From the NCBI GenBank assembly GCA_964590645.1, contig CAZPYJ010000008.1, positions 62,001-126,000 on the forward strand: a stretch of DNA of 64,000 nucleotides, read 5' to 3'. Position numbers and translations under genes: made by a program. The DNA comes from JAGNHN01 sp964590645. GTDB lineage: Bacteria > Bacteroidota > Bacteroidia > Bacteroidales > JAGNHN01. Of the stretch, positions 32,333 through 40,480 are shown piece by piece. The notes under the pieces were generated by a model, which ran no database searches, was not told the origin of the DNA, and was given only the letters and a program-made list of their open reading frames with translations. How positions within the stretch are numbered: the first letter of the stretch is position 1; the number at the start of each line of letters is the position of its first letter.

Positions 32333-32393
32333 AATAGATAATGGTTTGGGTTTGTGTGCTCTTTTTCTGTTCGGCTGATCATTTACCGCGCTA

Positions 32394-32401
32394 CAAATAT
32401 A
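32394..32401 (-). promoter_or_regulatory. -7 element of gcvH
   Basis: Minus-strand TATATTTG, exact TAnnTTTG match, 61 bases before the gcvH ATG and inside the gap after sprA. Confidence 0.5.
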
Positions 32402-32457
32402 GGATTCTATCCGACACTTTCGCACTGACCGGGTGTAAATCAGGAAAAACTGATTTT

Positions 32458-35400
32458 CTATTGCGCCAGGGTAAACCGCAGGCTGATCCCCGCATTGGTA
32501 GTACTGTTCGGGAATTGAGAGGAGATAAAAGGATTCAGGATATTCTGCTCATAGAACACCTTGAACTCAACCCGGTCATTAATCCGGTAATCTGCGGAGG
32601 TATTGATGGTGATGTTTCTTTGTCCGGCCGAAACCTGTTGCAGGTCTTCATCAATCCGTCGAAGTACGGTTTTGTTGTTGCGGATGGTCAGGTCCATTTT
32701 CACGTTCAGGTCACTCTTCAGCCTCGACTTATTGCCACCTCCTCCCATCGACCGGACGGTAAACTGCACATCGTTAAAGCGATAACCCATACTGATGACG
32801 ATCTCATTGCTGGTGACTTCGGTTAGCTGGTTGTTCACAAAGCTCAGAGAAAGGTTGCGGGACTTTTTCAGTTCGATACGCGAAAGGAGGCTGTTATGCC
32901 ATTGCATATCGAAATTGATCAGCGGGGCAAATTGTTCGGTGATGCTGATCTGGCCGAATTCATATTGTGAGATAAAGTTGTTAATGGCATTGAAGGCAGC
33001 AGGGGCGCCATTTTCTTCATTAAAAAGGATGTTGGTCTGGAAGGATCCGATATTAAAGCTGGACCGGTAGGAGTGTGAGATATTGAGGGATTTCAGGAAG
33101 CGGCCGAAGAACTCAATCCTGGAAAGTCCATTGTAGGTGATGCGCCAGTTGGGCAAGGGAATCTTGGGAAAGATGTCCAGGCTGACATTATCCGGAGAGG
33201 AGCCGGAATACGCAGCGATGAAGGCTGGCACCAATACTTCCTGACTGGTCGGGCCATAGCCCATCGGGAAGCCTGTTGAATCGACCACCTGTCCGTTCCA
33301 GTTGGGATTTTCCCCTGCGAGCCGGAAGGCGATATCCCTTCTGTACTCCTTCATTTTATCAAAATTGGCCGATCGATGGTCATCCCCTTGTTTTTCCCAG
33401 GCGGTGTTCCAGGTGAAGAAGGAGATGCTGAAGTTTCCTGATGTCTGAGGCGCACTCGAAGTAAACTCGCCATTGGCATTGGCCGTGAAATATTCCTGAT
33501 GATTTTCGGCATAAGTACGGTTGGCGGTCAATTCAATGCGCAGATCTCGCAAGGGTTCGATGGTAGAGCGGGCATTGATGGTTCGGTTGATTTTGGTCAG
33601 GTAAGCCGTATTCAGGAGGGTATCCTGGGACAGCCACCCGTTCTCTACAGCCCTCTGCCTTATATCTGCCTGGCTACCAAAGATAAAGCCCATACCGGGG
33701 GCATTCATTGCCCAATTGTTTCCCAGGGCATTGGGTTCCGGCATAAAGCCGGGAAGCAGAGTTCCTGAGCCTTCCATATAGGAAATGGAGGCATTCTTGA
33801 TCCCGGTAATCATCCCGATCAGGCCCTTTCCGATCTCGGCAGCGATGTTGGGCCTGGGCTTTTCTTCCTCCTCCTCCTCATCCTGTCCATCTTCCCCTCC
33901 TTCGTTTTTATCACCGCCCGGACGCCGTCCATCCGGATCAGGACGCCGCTGAGGCTGTGACTTGGTGCCCAGTTTCTTTAAAAAAGGAACCTTATTGTAG
34001 AGGGTTTGCATATTCAGATTGATATTGGCCTGGCGGTTTACGGAATTCTCAATGGTGTTCCCCATAATATCCTGCACCGAGCGGGCTGAAGCAGTCCAGC
34101 GGAAATCCGCATCATAACGAATATTGGCATTCACGAAGTTGAGCAGGGGCAGCTTATTGATGGGAAGGTTGTAGTTCACCTGCAGGTTCTGATTGTAGTT
34201 CTGCATTGAACCTCCCCGCATAATCTCCTGCCAGATCGTGTCTTTCTTCAACTCATAATCCGGTTCCGACTTATCGATGCGCCCGGGCGGCTCATCAATG
34301 TATGCATTGGCATTGGCCCTGAAGTCGAGGCGAAGAGATTGAGTGAGGTCATATTTTACATCATAGATGCGCTTCCACTCAAATTTCTTCAGGTAGGTAG
34401 GTTCAAGGATAACTTTTGCCTGACTTTTGTTCCGAAGCAGTTTCTCGGAATACTCCCGGTTGATATCGGTACGGAAGGAGATCAGCTTGGGCGCATAGAA
34501 GAAGTTGAAGTCGCGGATGATTCGAAGCGCCTGCCCCCGTCCGAGGAATTTGGCCTTATTGAAAGGACGTATGTTTTTGGGATTATTGGTGAAATTGTAT
34601 CCTATGCCTCCGCGATGGATCTCCTTAAGGTTGTATTCTATATCCACATTACGGTGAAATAGTTCTGAATAGGCATAGGTAACATCAAAATTCTCGATAT
34701 CGTAGATCCGGTTCTTACTGCCGGCTCCCACCTGTTCGCGGCGGACATTGATAAAGTTGAGGTTTTTTCGACGGGTGAAGTCCTGGGTCATCGCCCGGAT
34801 CGAATCTCTGTCGGCTTTGTTGTCATAGCTCTCGCGCAAATCCTCCTTCAGCCGGATATCGGGTTCAAGGGGGTTGAACTCAGGGCTGATATGGGTTTCA
34901 GAATAATCGAAGTGCATTGGAATGCGCAAGCCGAAGCTTTCCGGGAAGAATTTCCCCAGCTCCAGGTTGGTAGCCAGGTCAAACTGTGTGGTGGTTTCTT
35001 TGGCTCTTTCATTCACCTTCTTCTCAATGGAACCCCAGCCCGGCGTGGTGTGCAAGCCGCTGAATACGAAGTTACCCAGGTCGGCGAGCATCGTATTCAC
35101 CCGGGCAGTGGCGGCCCATCCTGAAGATTCATCAAAATCGGTCAGGCGGAGTTCATTGACCCAGATGTGGGCACACTTGGCCAATCCATCATCATAAAAG
35201 GTGGAGAACTGGGTTCGCTTTGGATTGCGCACACCAATCATAATCGCCCTCACATCACTCAGAGTCGGAGATCCCACGATGGTGATAGTGCGGTTTCCAT
35301 CCTTCGTCTGGAAAGGGGTAGACAAGGTCATCACGGAATTGGGTTCCCTCAGGGCTGTGTTTCGGCTGCGCTTGGCATCCACCAACTTCTCCAGCTGAAG

Positions 35401-38400
35401 ATCCATATTGTTTTCCGCCGGCCAGATCTCATTCTCATCCTTGCTGTACCAGGGGGTAAACTTCAAAGGGATTTCATATTCGTAATAGTTCTGATCAAAA
35501 TCCGAACCCAGCCTGATGAATACACTCAACTCGCCGTCTTCATATTTGGTGGAATTGTCATCGTACAATCCGCCGGGAGATTTTTCAGCGTGGATGTACA
35601 TTTTCAGCCTTTTGTACTGGCGGAAATCAAAATCAGCGGTCTTATAGCCGGCCCGGGCGTCTCCATCCTGCAGGTCGCATACACTCAGCACCATCGCCTG
35701 TTCATTCAGTCGCTGCAAATTGGTGGTTCCGATATTGATCTCTCTTTCTATCTCGGGAGGCAATACATAAGGGATGGGAATACGCTCCCCATTCTCTTCG
35801 ATGCTCACCGTTGAAATATCAAAGGCAGTAGCGGAGTGATTATCATTGGGAATGTATTCACCGGGTGAAAGAAGGTCGTATTCATATCGTCTCCATTCCC
35901 CCCTGACCAGTTCGAAAGTGGCAAAGCGACAGACGATGGCTTGCTCAAAGCCACGGAAAAACATACGCATAAATCGGATCGACTTGAAGTCCTGGATATT
36001 CCCAACAATCTGATCCGGGCTTCTTACCGGGATTTTGAACTGATACCATTTTACCGTTCCGCTTTTGCCGTTGGCCAGGGGAATATCTCGGGCGGTGAAT
36101 ACATCCGCGATATGGTTCTTTCCCACTTCCATCTTATCCGGACTGAGTTCAATGACATACTGGAAATACTGTTCATCCTCACTCAGGGTATTGTCGCGGT
36201 TAATGTCTTCCGCATTGGGGAGGGTGGTCGCAGAGGTAGGGTAATTTTCCTGGTTCTGGGCGTCGGAAGGAGAGTTACCGTCAGGACCGTTGAAGCGTTT
36301 ATACCGCTCCAGGATACTGCTGTAGCGGTCATCGTTATCGAAGTCGGTTCCGCGGAAGTAATGGTAGTTGTCTCCCGACGGATCTTCCAGTGCTTTCTGA
36401 TATGCTTCGGAATTGGCGCCATAGGCGTTCAGAATCCGATCCAGATAGGTCTCGGAAAAGAAATCACGTTCATCCAAATCCCGTAATCCGTCATAACCCA
36501 CATCCTGAAATTCCCGGGCTTCCGGATTGTTATCAAAAGCATTCACTATTGCCGTGAGGGTGGGCACACGGCCCCAGATTGTCGTATCCACATTCTCCAC
36601 TAATTCGGAGGTAGGAAGTCCGTTCTCGAATGATTTGCGCCCATCCCGCAGGATGTCTTCCGATATATCGCCCAGATTGAAGAAAAGCTGTCCTCCGGAA
36701 TGGTTTGAATCACTGTGGAAGGGATCCATCATCCAGAACTCTATATATTCCACATTGGTGGCTTCAAAGTCGGTTACATCCATCTTCCGCATAATCCCGC
36801 CCCAACGGGTTTCGGGTGCCTTCAGCAGCCCCTTTTCATCCATTCCCTCAGATAAACCGGGTATGCGCTCCGTATCATAATTGTAGGGTCCTCTTTCTTC
36901 GGGATAATAAGCCAGGTTGAAGACCGCCAGATTCATCGGCTGGTTGTTGACCGATTCTTTATTGGGGAAGACTTCATTTTCAAACACATTTCGCACATTA
37001 TGCCTGGAAATCTCATCGTCCGAAATATTGGGGGGTTTAAGGCTTCCCCTTCTGTCATAAAAAAGCGGATCGATGATGTACCAGGAGAGCAGGGCCCGGT
37101 TATACCCGTATTCCAGACCGGTAAACGGGGCTGCTTCAGGGAAGTAGGTGTTCTCCTGCCCCTGTGGTGTACTGGCCAGGAACCAGTATCCCATATTTTT
37201 TAGATCATAGGTGGATTTGGCTCCTTCAAAATCATCGATGTAGGAGGTCCCTTCCTTGCCGATGGCCCTGGAGTGCCCGGGGATGAAGTGGGCAAATTCT
37301 CCTTCCATACTCACCCTGGAAGGCACTTTGCTGCTGTAGAAAGGCAGCTTGTCCAACATCTTGGTAATGAAGCGCGACTGGGTCTGATAGCTGAAGTCCA
37401 TTCCCCAGATCGTATTGCTGATGGGTTCATCGCCGAAGTTGATCTTCTGAGTAAGGGGGCGTTCGGTCAGATTCAGGATGGTGGCTCCTACCCTGAGGTC
37501 GTCTCTGAAATGGTAGTCAAAATGGGTCCCTATTAATGTTTTGGTCTGGATATTGAACAGGGAGTTGCTTTCCAGGGAGATATTGATCGGGGTACCTGAA
37601 TTCAGGATTCCTTCATTGATGATGCGCACCCTTCCAAGGGTATAATCTACAGTATAATCCACATTCTCTGTCAGGGGAATCCCTCCTGAGGTAACCTTCA
37701 CAGAACCCTGGGGGACGTTGAGTGCGTTGAGAGATATCTCGGAGCCGGACGAGGATTTATAAAAGCCTTCGATCAGGTATTTGTTTTTTGACGGGAATTG
37801 CCGGGCTCCGGTTTTCGTCATAGTGTACAGGGAGTCGAAAGCATATTTATCTGCCAGGGCATCATCCTGCAATTTTTCGCGGATCCAGCTTCCGAAGGGT
37901 TCCAGCACGGGAAAGTAGATACGGCCATTGGCGCTGTTGATCGTCCCTCCGCTGGTAGCGGCATTGTCGAGAAAATCGAAGATTCCGTCGTGGGGCGGAT
38001 TCAGGTTCTGGTCGAGGCGATCCAGATTCATCAATCGGATCAGGGGCACCCCTTCCACCCCTTCCGGACCTTCGGTAAGGTAGCCGGTGGGAACCCCGTT
38101 CTCATTTCCGGAGTACAGCACATTCAGGACAAAATCCTCCCTGTTTACCTGAAAAGCGCCGATGGAGTACACGTTCTTCATCATCAGATCCCACATCGGC
38201 ACTTTGGTATTCAGGGTGGTGGATTTCAGCATCTTCACCACCAGGGTATTGGGGCTGGCAATTCCTTCATCTGAAAATTCTCCCACCTGATAAACCGAAT
38301 CCCTTCCGATGACGGTGTATTGGAAGGCCACTGCCAGGATTTGATCTGGACTGAGTGCGGTATTCAGGGAGATAAAGCCCATTTTACTGTTGTAAGTATA

Positions 38401-39717
38401 CTCAGAGGGATTCAGCTTTCTGGCACTCTCAACCTTTTGGAAATCTATTCCGGCGGTGAAATCGAAGTTATTCTTGAGGTAATTGGATACGACATTGATC
38501 TGCCGTATCTGGCTGGTATCCAGACGCAGCATCAGATTATTGGAAAGGTTGGAGGGCAGCACATTACCCGGCAGTCCGGTGAGCTCACTGCTGAATGGGT
38601 CATTTTCTCCCAGATCCTGAAAGGCAATGATATTCCGGTTCTCGGTTACTGCCGCTCCGATATTGGTTGCCCAGACTTCAATCTTGGTGATGTTGATCGG
38701 AGAGCTTATGATGGGCAGGCGGGAGAGAAACTCTTCATAATTATCCCGAAAATACTGTCCAAGAAAGAAGTGGCGGTTTTCCTCATAGGCATCTGCAGAA
38801 AACTCAAAGGTATTGGTCTGGGCTCCTCCGGCCACGGTGATGGATGAGGACTCGCTCTTTTGCTGTGAGAATACGCTGGTAACCATCAGCTTACCAAACT
38901 GCAGTCGGGTTTTTATCCCGAACAGGCTCTGGCTGCCGGTGATCAGGGTGGAGTTCAGCGGGAGGGTTACATCCCCGGCCTCAATCAGTTTGATGATCTC
39001 GTCTTCCTGTCCCTCGTACCGCAGTTTAAGCTTATTCTCGAAATCGAAGGTGGCTTCAGTGTTATAATTGGTATTGAATTCTATCTTATCGCCAATTTTG
39101 GCGATGACATTCATCTGGATATTCTCCTGAAAATCAAAATTGACGGTTCGTCTTTGTCTCACATCCAGGGTGGGGTCTTCCCGCCTGTTGGCGATGATTC
39201 CAAAGCGCAGTTCAGCGGCTCCGGTGGGGCGGATATCGATGGTTCCTCCACCGAAGACGCGTTCAAACACTTCTCCGCCTACTTTGATCTGGGGAATCAG
39301 CGCCCTGCGTTGATCGATATTGGCCGCCTGAGAGCGGGATTTCCAATAATTGCCCAGACTACGCTCTGTATCCCATTTCAGGTATTCCTCAAAGCTCATC
39401 GTATTGGGCACGCCCAGCGGCTTTCCATTGAGCGTTTCCCTGAATTCATAAGTATTGGTTTCCGGGTTGTACTCTACTTTCTGCTGCACATTCTCCGGAT
39501 TGCTCAGGTGCAAGGGTGAGCCGGGCGGAAAACCCTGAAAAGGAAGGGTATTCTGGGGAATGGGAGAAGGCAGTTGCAATGAATCGGGGATGCTGTCAGG
39601 TGGATTTTGTAAAGAAACCAGGGCAGCCGAAGGGAAATGAGCCGGAGCCCCCCATACCATTGCAGTAAGGAACAAAATGAAAGTTGACTTGAGAAAGTAT
39701 TTAATGACCCGTTCCAA
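32458..39717 (-). CDS. sprA: T9SS outer-membrane translocon SprA (Sov)
   Basis: Giant outer-membrane protein of 2419 residues; in Flavobacterium johnsoniae SprA forms the beta-barrel through which T9SS cargo leaves the cell. The N-terminal signal (KYFLKSTFILFLTAMVWGAPA) is followed by SprA repeats with TNTYEFRETLNGKPLGVPN near residue 90. RGQALRI-type strands, many alternating hydrophobic/aromatic beta-strand segments and a C-terminal strand (NAGISLRFTLAQ) complete the chain. Around residues 1922-1956 there is a low-complexity Pro/Gly/Glu/Asp stretch with EEEEEE. Length matches the family (about 2300-2500). The start is TTG at 39717, preceded by AGGAGG. Neighbours ruvA and gcvH fit the order I recall from other Bacteroidota. 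Confidence 0.97.
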   Translation of the reverse strand: MERVIKYFLKSTFILFLTAMVWGAPAHFPSAALVSLQNPPDSIPDSLQLPSPIPQNTLPFQGFPPGSPLHLSNPENVQQKVEYNPETNTYEFRETLNGKPLGVPNTMSFEEYLKWDTERSLGNYWKSRSQAANIDQRRALIPQIKVGGEVFERVFGGGTIDIRPTGAAELRFGIIANRREDPTLDVRQRRTVNFDFQENIQMNVIAKIGDKIEFNTNYNTEATFDFENKLKLRYEGQEDEIIKLIEAGDVTLPLNSTLITGSQSLFGIKTRLQFGKLMVTSVFSQQKSESSSITVAGGAQTNTFEFSADAYEENRHFFLGQYFRDNYEEFLSRLPIISSPINITKIEVWATNIGAAVTENRNIIAFQDLGENDPFSSELTGLPGNVLPSNLSNNLMLRLDTSQIRQINVVSNYLKNNFDFTAGIDFQKVESARKLNPSEYTYNSKMGFISLNTALSPDQILAVAFQYTVIGRDSVYQVGEFSDEGIASPNTLVVKMLKSTTLNTKVPMWDLMMKNVYSIGAFQVNREDFVLNVLYSGNENGVPTGYLTEGPEGVEGVPLIRLMNLDRLDQNLNPPHDGIFDFLDNAATSGGTINSANGRIYFPVLEPFGSWIREKLQDDALADKYAFDSLYTMTKTGARQFPSKNKYLIEGFYKSSSGSEISLNALNVPQGSVKVTSGGIPLTENVDYTVDYTLGRVRIINEGILNSGTPINISLESNSLFNIQTKTLIGTHFDYHFRDDLRVGATILNLTERPLTQKINFGDEPISNTIWGMDFSYQTQSRFITKMLDKLPFYSSKVPSRVSMEGEFAHFIPGHSRAIGKEGTSYIDDFEGAKSTYDLKNMGYWFLASTPQGQENTYFPEAAPFTGLEYGYNRALLSWYIIDPLFYDRRGSLKPPNISDDEISRHNVRNVFENEVFPNKESVNNQPMNLAVFNLAYYPEERGPYNYDTERIPGLSEGMDEKGLLKAPETRWGGIMRKMDVTDFEATNVEYIEFWMMDPFHSDSNHSGGQLFFNLGDISEDILRDGRKSFENGLPTSELVENVDTTIWGRVPTLTAIVNAFDNNPEAREFQDVGYDGLRDLDERDFFSETYLDRILNAYGANSEAYQKALEDPSGDNYHYFRGTDFDNDDRYSSILERYKRFNGPDGNSPSDAQNQENYPTSATTLPNAEDINRDNTLSEDEQYFQYVIELSPDKMEVGKNHIADVFTARDIPLANGKSGTVKWYQFKIPVRSPDQIVGNIQDFKSIRFMRMFFRGFEQAIVCRFATFELVRGEWRRYEYDLLSPGEYIPNDNHSATAFDISTVSIEENGERIPIPYVLPPEIEREINIGTTNLQRLNEQAMVLSVCDLQDGDARAGYKTADFDFRQYKRLKMYIHAEKSPGGLYDDNSTKYEDGELSVFIRLGSDFDQNYYEYEIPLKFTPWYSKDENEIWPAENNMDLQLEKLVDAKRSRNTALREPNSVMTLSTPFQTKDGNRTITIVGSPTLSDVRAIMIGVRNPKRTQFSTFYDDGLAKCAHIWVNELRLTDFDESSGWAATARVNTMLADLGNFVFSGLHTTPGWGSIEKKVNERAKETTTQFDLATNLELGKFFPESFGLRIPMHFDYSETHISPEFNPLEPDIRLKEDLRESYDNKADRDSIRAMTQDFTRRKNLNFINVRREQVGAGSKNRIYDIENFDVTYAYSELFHRNVDIEYNLKEIHRGGIGYNFTNNPKNIRPFNKAKFLGRGQALRIIRDFNFFYAPKLISFRTDINREYSEKLLRNKSQAKVILEPTYLKKFEWKRIYDVKYDLTQSLRLDFRANANAYIDEPPGRIDKSEPDYELKKDTIWQEIMRGGSMQNYNQNLQVNYNLPINKLPLLNFVNANIRYDADFRWTASARSVQDIMGNTIENSVNRQANINLNMQTLYNKVPFLKKLGTKSQPQRRPDPDGRRPGGDKNEGGEDGQDEEEEEEKPRPNIAAEIGKGLIGMITGIKNASISYMEGSGTLLPGFMPEPNALGNNWAMNAPGMGFIFGSQADIRQRAVENGWLSQDTLLNTAYLTKINRTINARSTIEPLRDLRIELTANRTYAENHQEYFTANANGEFTSSAPQTSGNFSISFFTWNTAWEKQGDDHRSANFDKMKEYRRDIAFRLAGENPNWNGQVVDSTGFPMGYGPTSQEVLVPAFIAAYSGSSPDNVSLDIFPKIPLPNWRITYNGLSRIEFFGRFLKSLNISHSYRSSFNIGSFQTNILFNEENGAPAAFNAINNFISQYEFGQISITEQFAPLINFDMQWHNSLLSRIELKKSRNLSLSFVNNQLTEVTSNEIVISMGYRFNDVQFTVRSMGGGGNKSRLKSDLNVKMDLTIRNNKTVLRRIDEDLQQVSAGQRNITINTSADYRINDRVEFKVFYEQNILNPFISSQFPNSTTNAGISLRFTLAQ

Positions 39718-39721
39718 AAAC

Positions 39722-39727
39722 CCTCCT
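39722..39727 (-). promoter_or_regulatory. Shine-Dalgarno-like AGGAGG supporting the sprA TTG start
   Basis: On the minus strand AGGAGG is four bases upstream of the TTG at 39717, just before a good signal peptide. Such motifs are unusual in this window and help decide the start. Confidence 0.45.
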
Positions 39728-39758
39728 GTTAATCCTTAAAGCTCTTTTGTCAATCTGT

Positions 39759-40358
39759 TTACAGTAATTTCAACGCTGCTTTAATCAGCTCCTCCAGACG
39801 CAGGTCACTGCCCTTTTCTGCGATCACTTTGTCAAGCGCTTTTTCTGCGGCATTGCGGGTAAACCCCAGTAAAAAGAGGGCGGATAACGCCTCTCCCCTG
39901 AGTGTATTGTGCAGGCTTCTGGAAATCCCGGCATCGGAAGATACGCCCCCCACTTTGTCTCTGAGATCAAGGATAATACGACTGGCGGTTTTGGCTCCAA
40001 TCCCTTTGATCCTGCTCAATCCCTGTGCATCTCCCGCCGTGATGCTCTCCACCAGGCGGCCTGGTTCCTGGGAGGAAAGAATCATCCGGGCTGTATTTGC
40101 CCCTACTCCACTGACCGAGATAAGCATTGCAAATAATTCTCTTTCTGCCTTATCAGAAAAGCCATATAGCTGGTGGCTGTCCTCCCGGACAATGGGATAG
40201 GCGTAGAGCAGAACCTCGGGGGGGTGCGTTGTCCCCGGATCAGGAAGCTTCTCATAGGTATACAGGGAAATATGCAGCAAATAGCCCACCCCCTGGCATT
40301 CCAGCACAGCATAGGTGGGCGTTTTTTCCCTAAGGAATCCTCTGAAGTAGGCAAACAT
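39759..40358 (-). CDS. ruvA: Holliday junction branch migration protein RuvA
   Basis: Subunit that binds Holliday junctions and loads the RuvB motor; 199 residues. The N-terminal OB-fold domain starts MFAYFRGFLREKTPTYAVLECQ, followed by two helix-hairpin-helix motifs (LISVSGVGANTAR near 80 and LSRIKGIGAKTASRIILDL near 115). The small C-terminal RuvB-binding domain (ALFLLGFTRNAAEKALDKV) ends the protein. ruvB and ruvC are not adjacent. It lies 41 bases upstream of sprA on the same strand, so co-transcription is likely despite unrelated functions. Confidence 0.96.
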   Translation of the reverse strand: MFAYFRGFLREKTPTYAVLECQGVGYLLHISLYTYEKLPDPGTTHPPEVLLYAYPIVREDSHQLYGFSDKAERELFAMLISVSGVGANTARMILSSQEPGRLVESITAGDAQGLSRIKGIGAKTASRIILDLRDKVGGVSSDAGISRSLHNTLRGEALSALFLLGFTRNAAEKALDKVIAEKGSDLRLEELIKAALKLL

Positions 40359-40399
40359 TTATATTTCAGTAAGTTTTACTGTGCTTTCAGACAAGGCTG

Positions 40400-40407
40400 C
40401 AAAAATA
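40400..40407 (-). promoter_or_regulatory. -7 element of ruvA-sprA
   Basis: Minus-strand TATTTTTG, exact match to TAnnTTTG, 41 bases before the ruvA ATG at 40358. Confidence 0.45.
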
Positions 40408-40453
40408 TCAAAATAAACAACATCCGCAGGTCCGGCCACCGCTTCAGCTTTGA

Positions 40454-40461
40454 TATCTTTA
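40454..40461 (+). promoter_or_regulatory. near-consensus -7 element of the beta-mannosidase gene
   Basis: TATCTTTA differs from TAnnTTTG only at the last base and lies 19 bases before the ATG at 40481. It overlaps the only upstream ATG (40461), which is in another frame and soon stops. Confidence 0.35.
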
Positions 40462-40480
40462 TGTCGTCAAACTGCAAAAA

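Noticed and set aside
32437..32456. Hairpin AAATCAG/CTGATTT after sprA as a terminator
   Set aside because: On the minus strand the stem is followed by ACACC and not by a T-run, so a rho-independent terminator is not supported.
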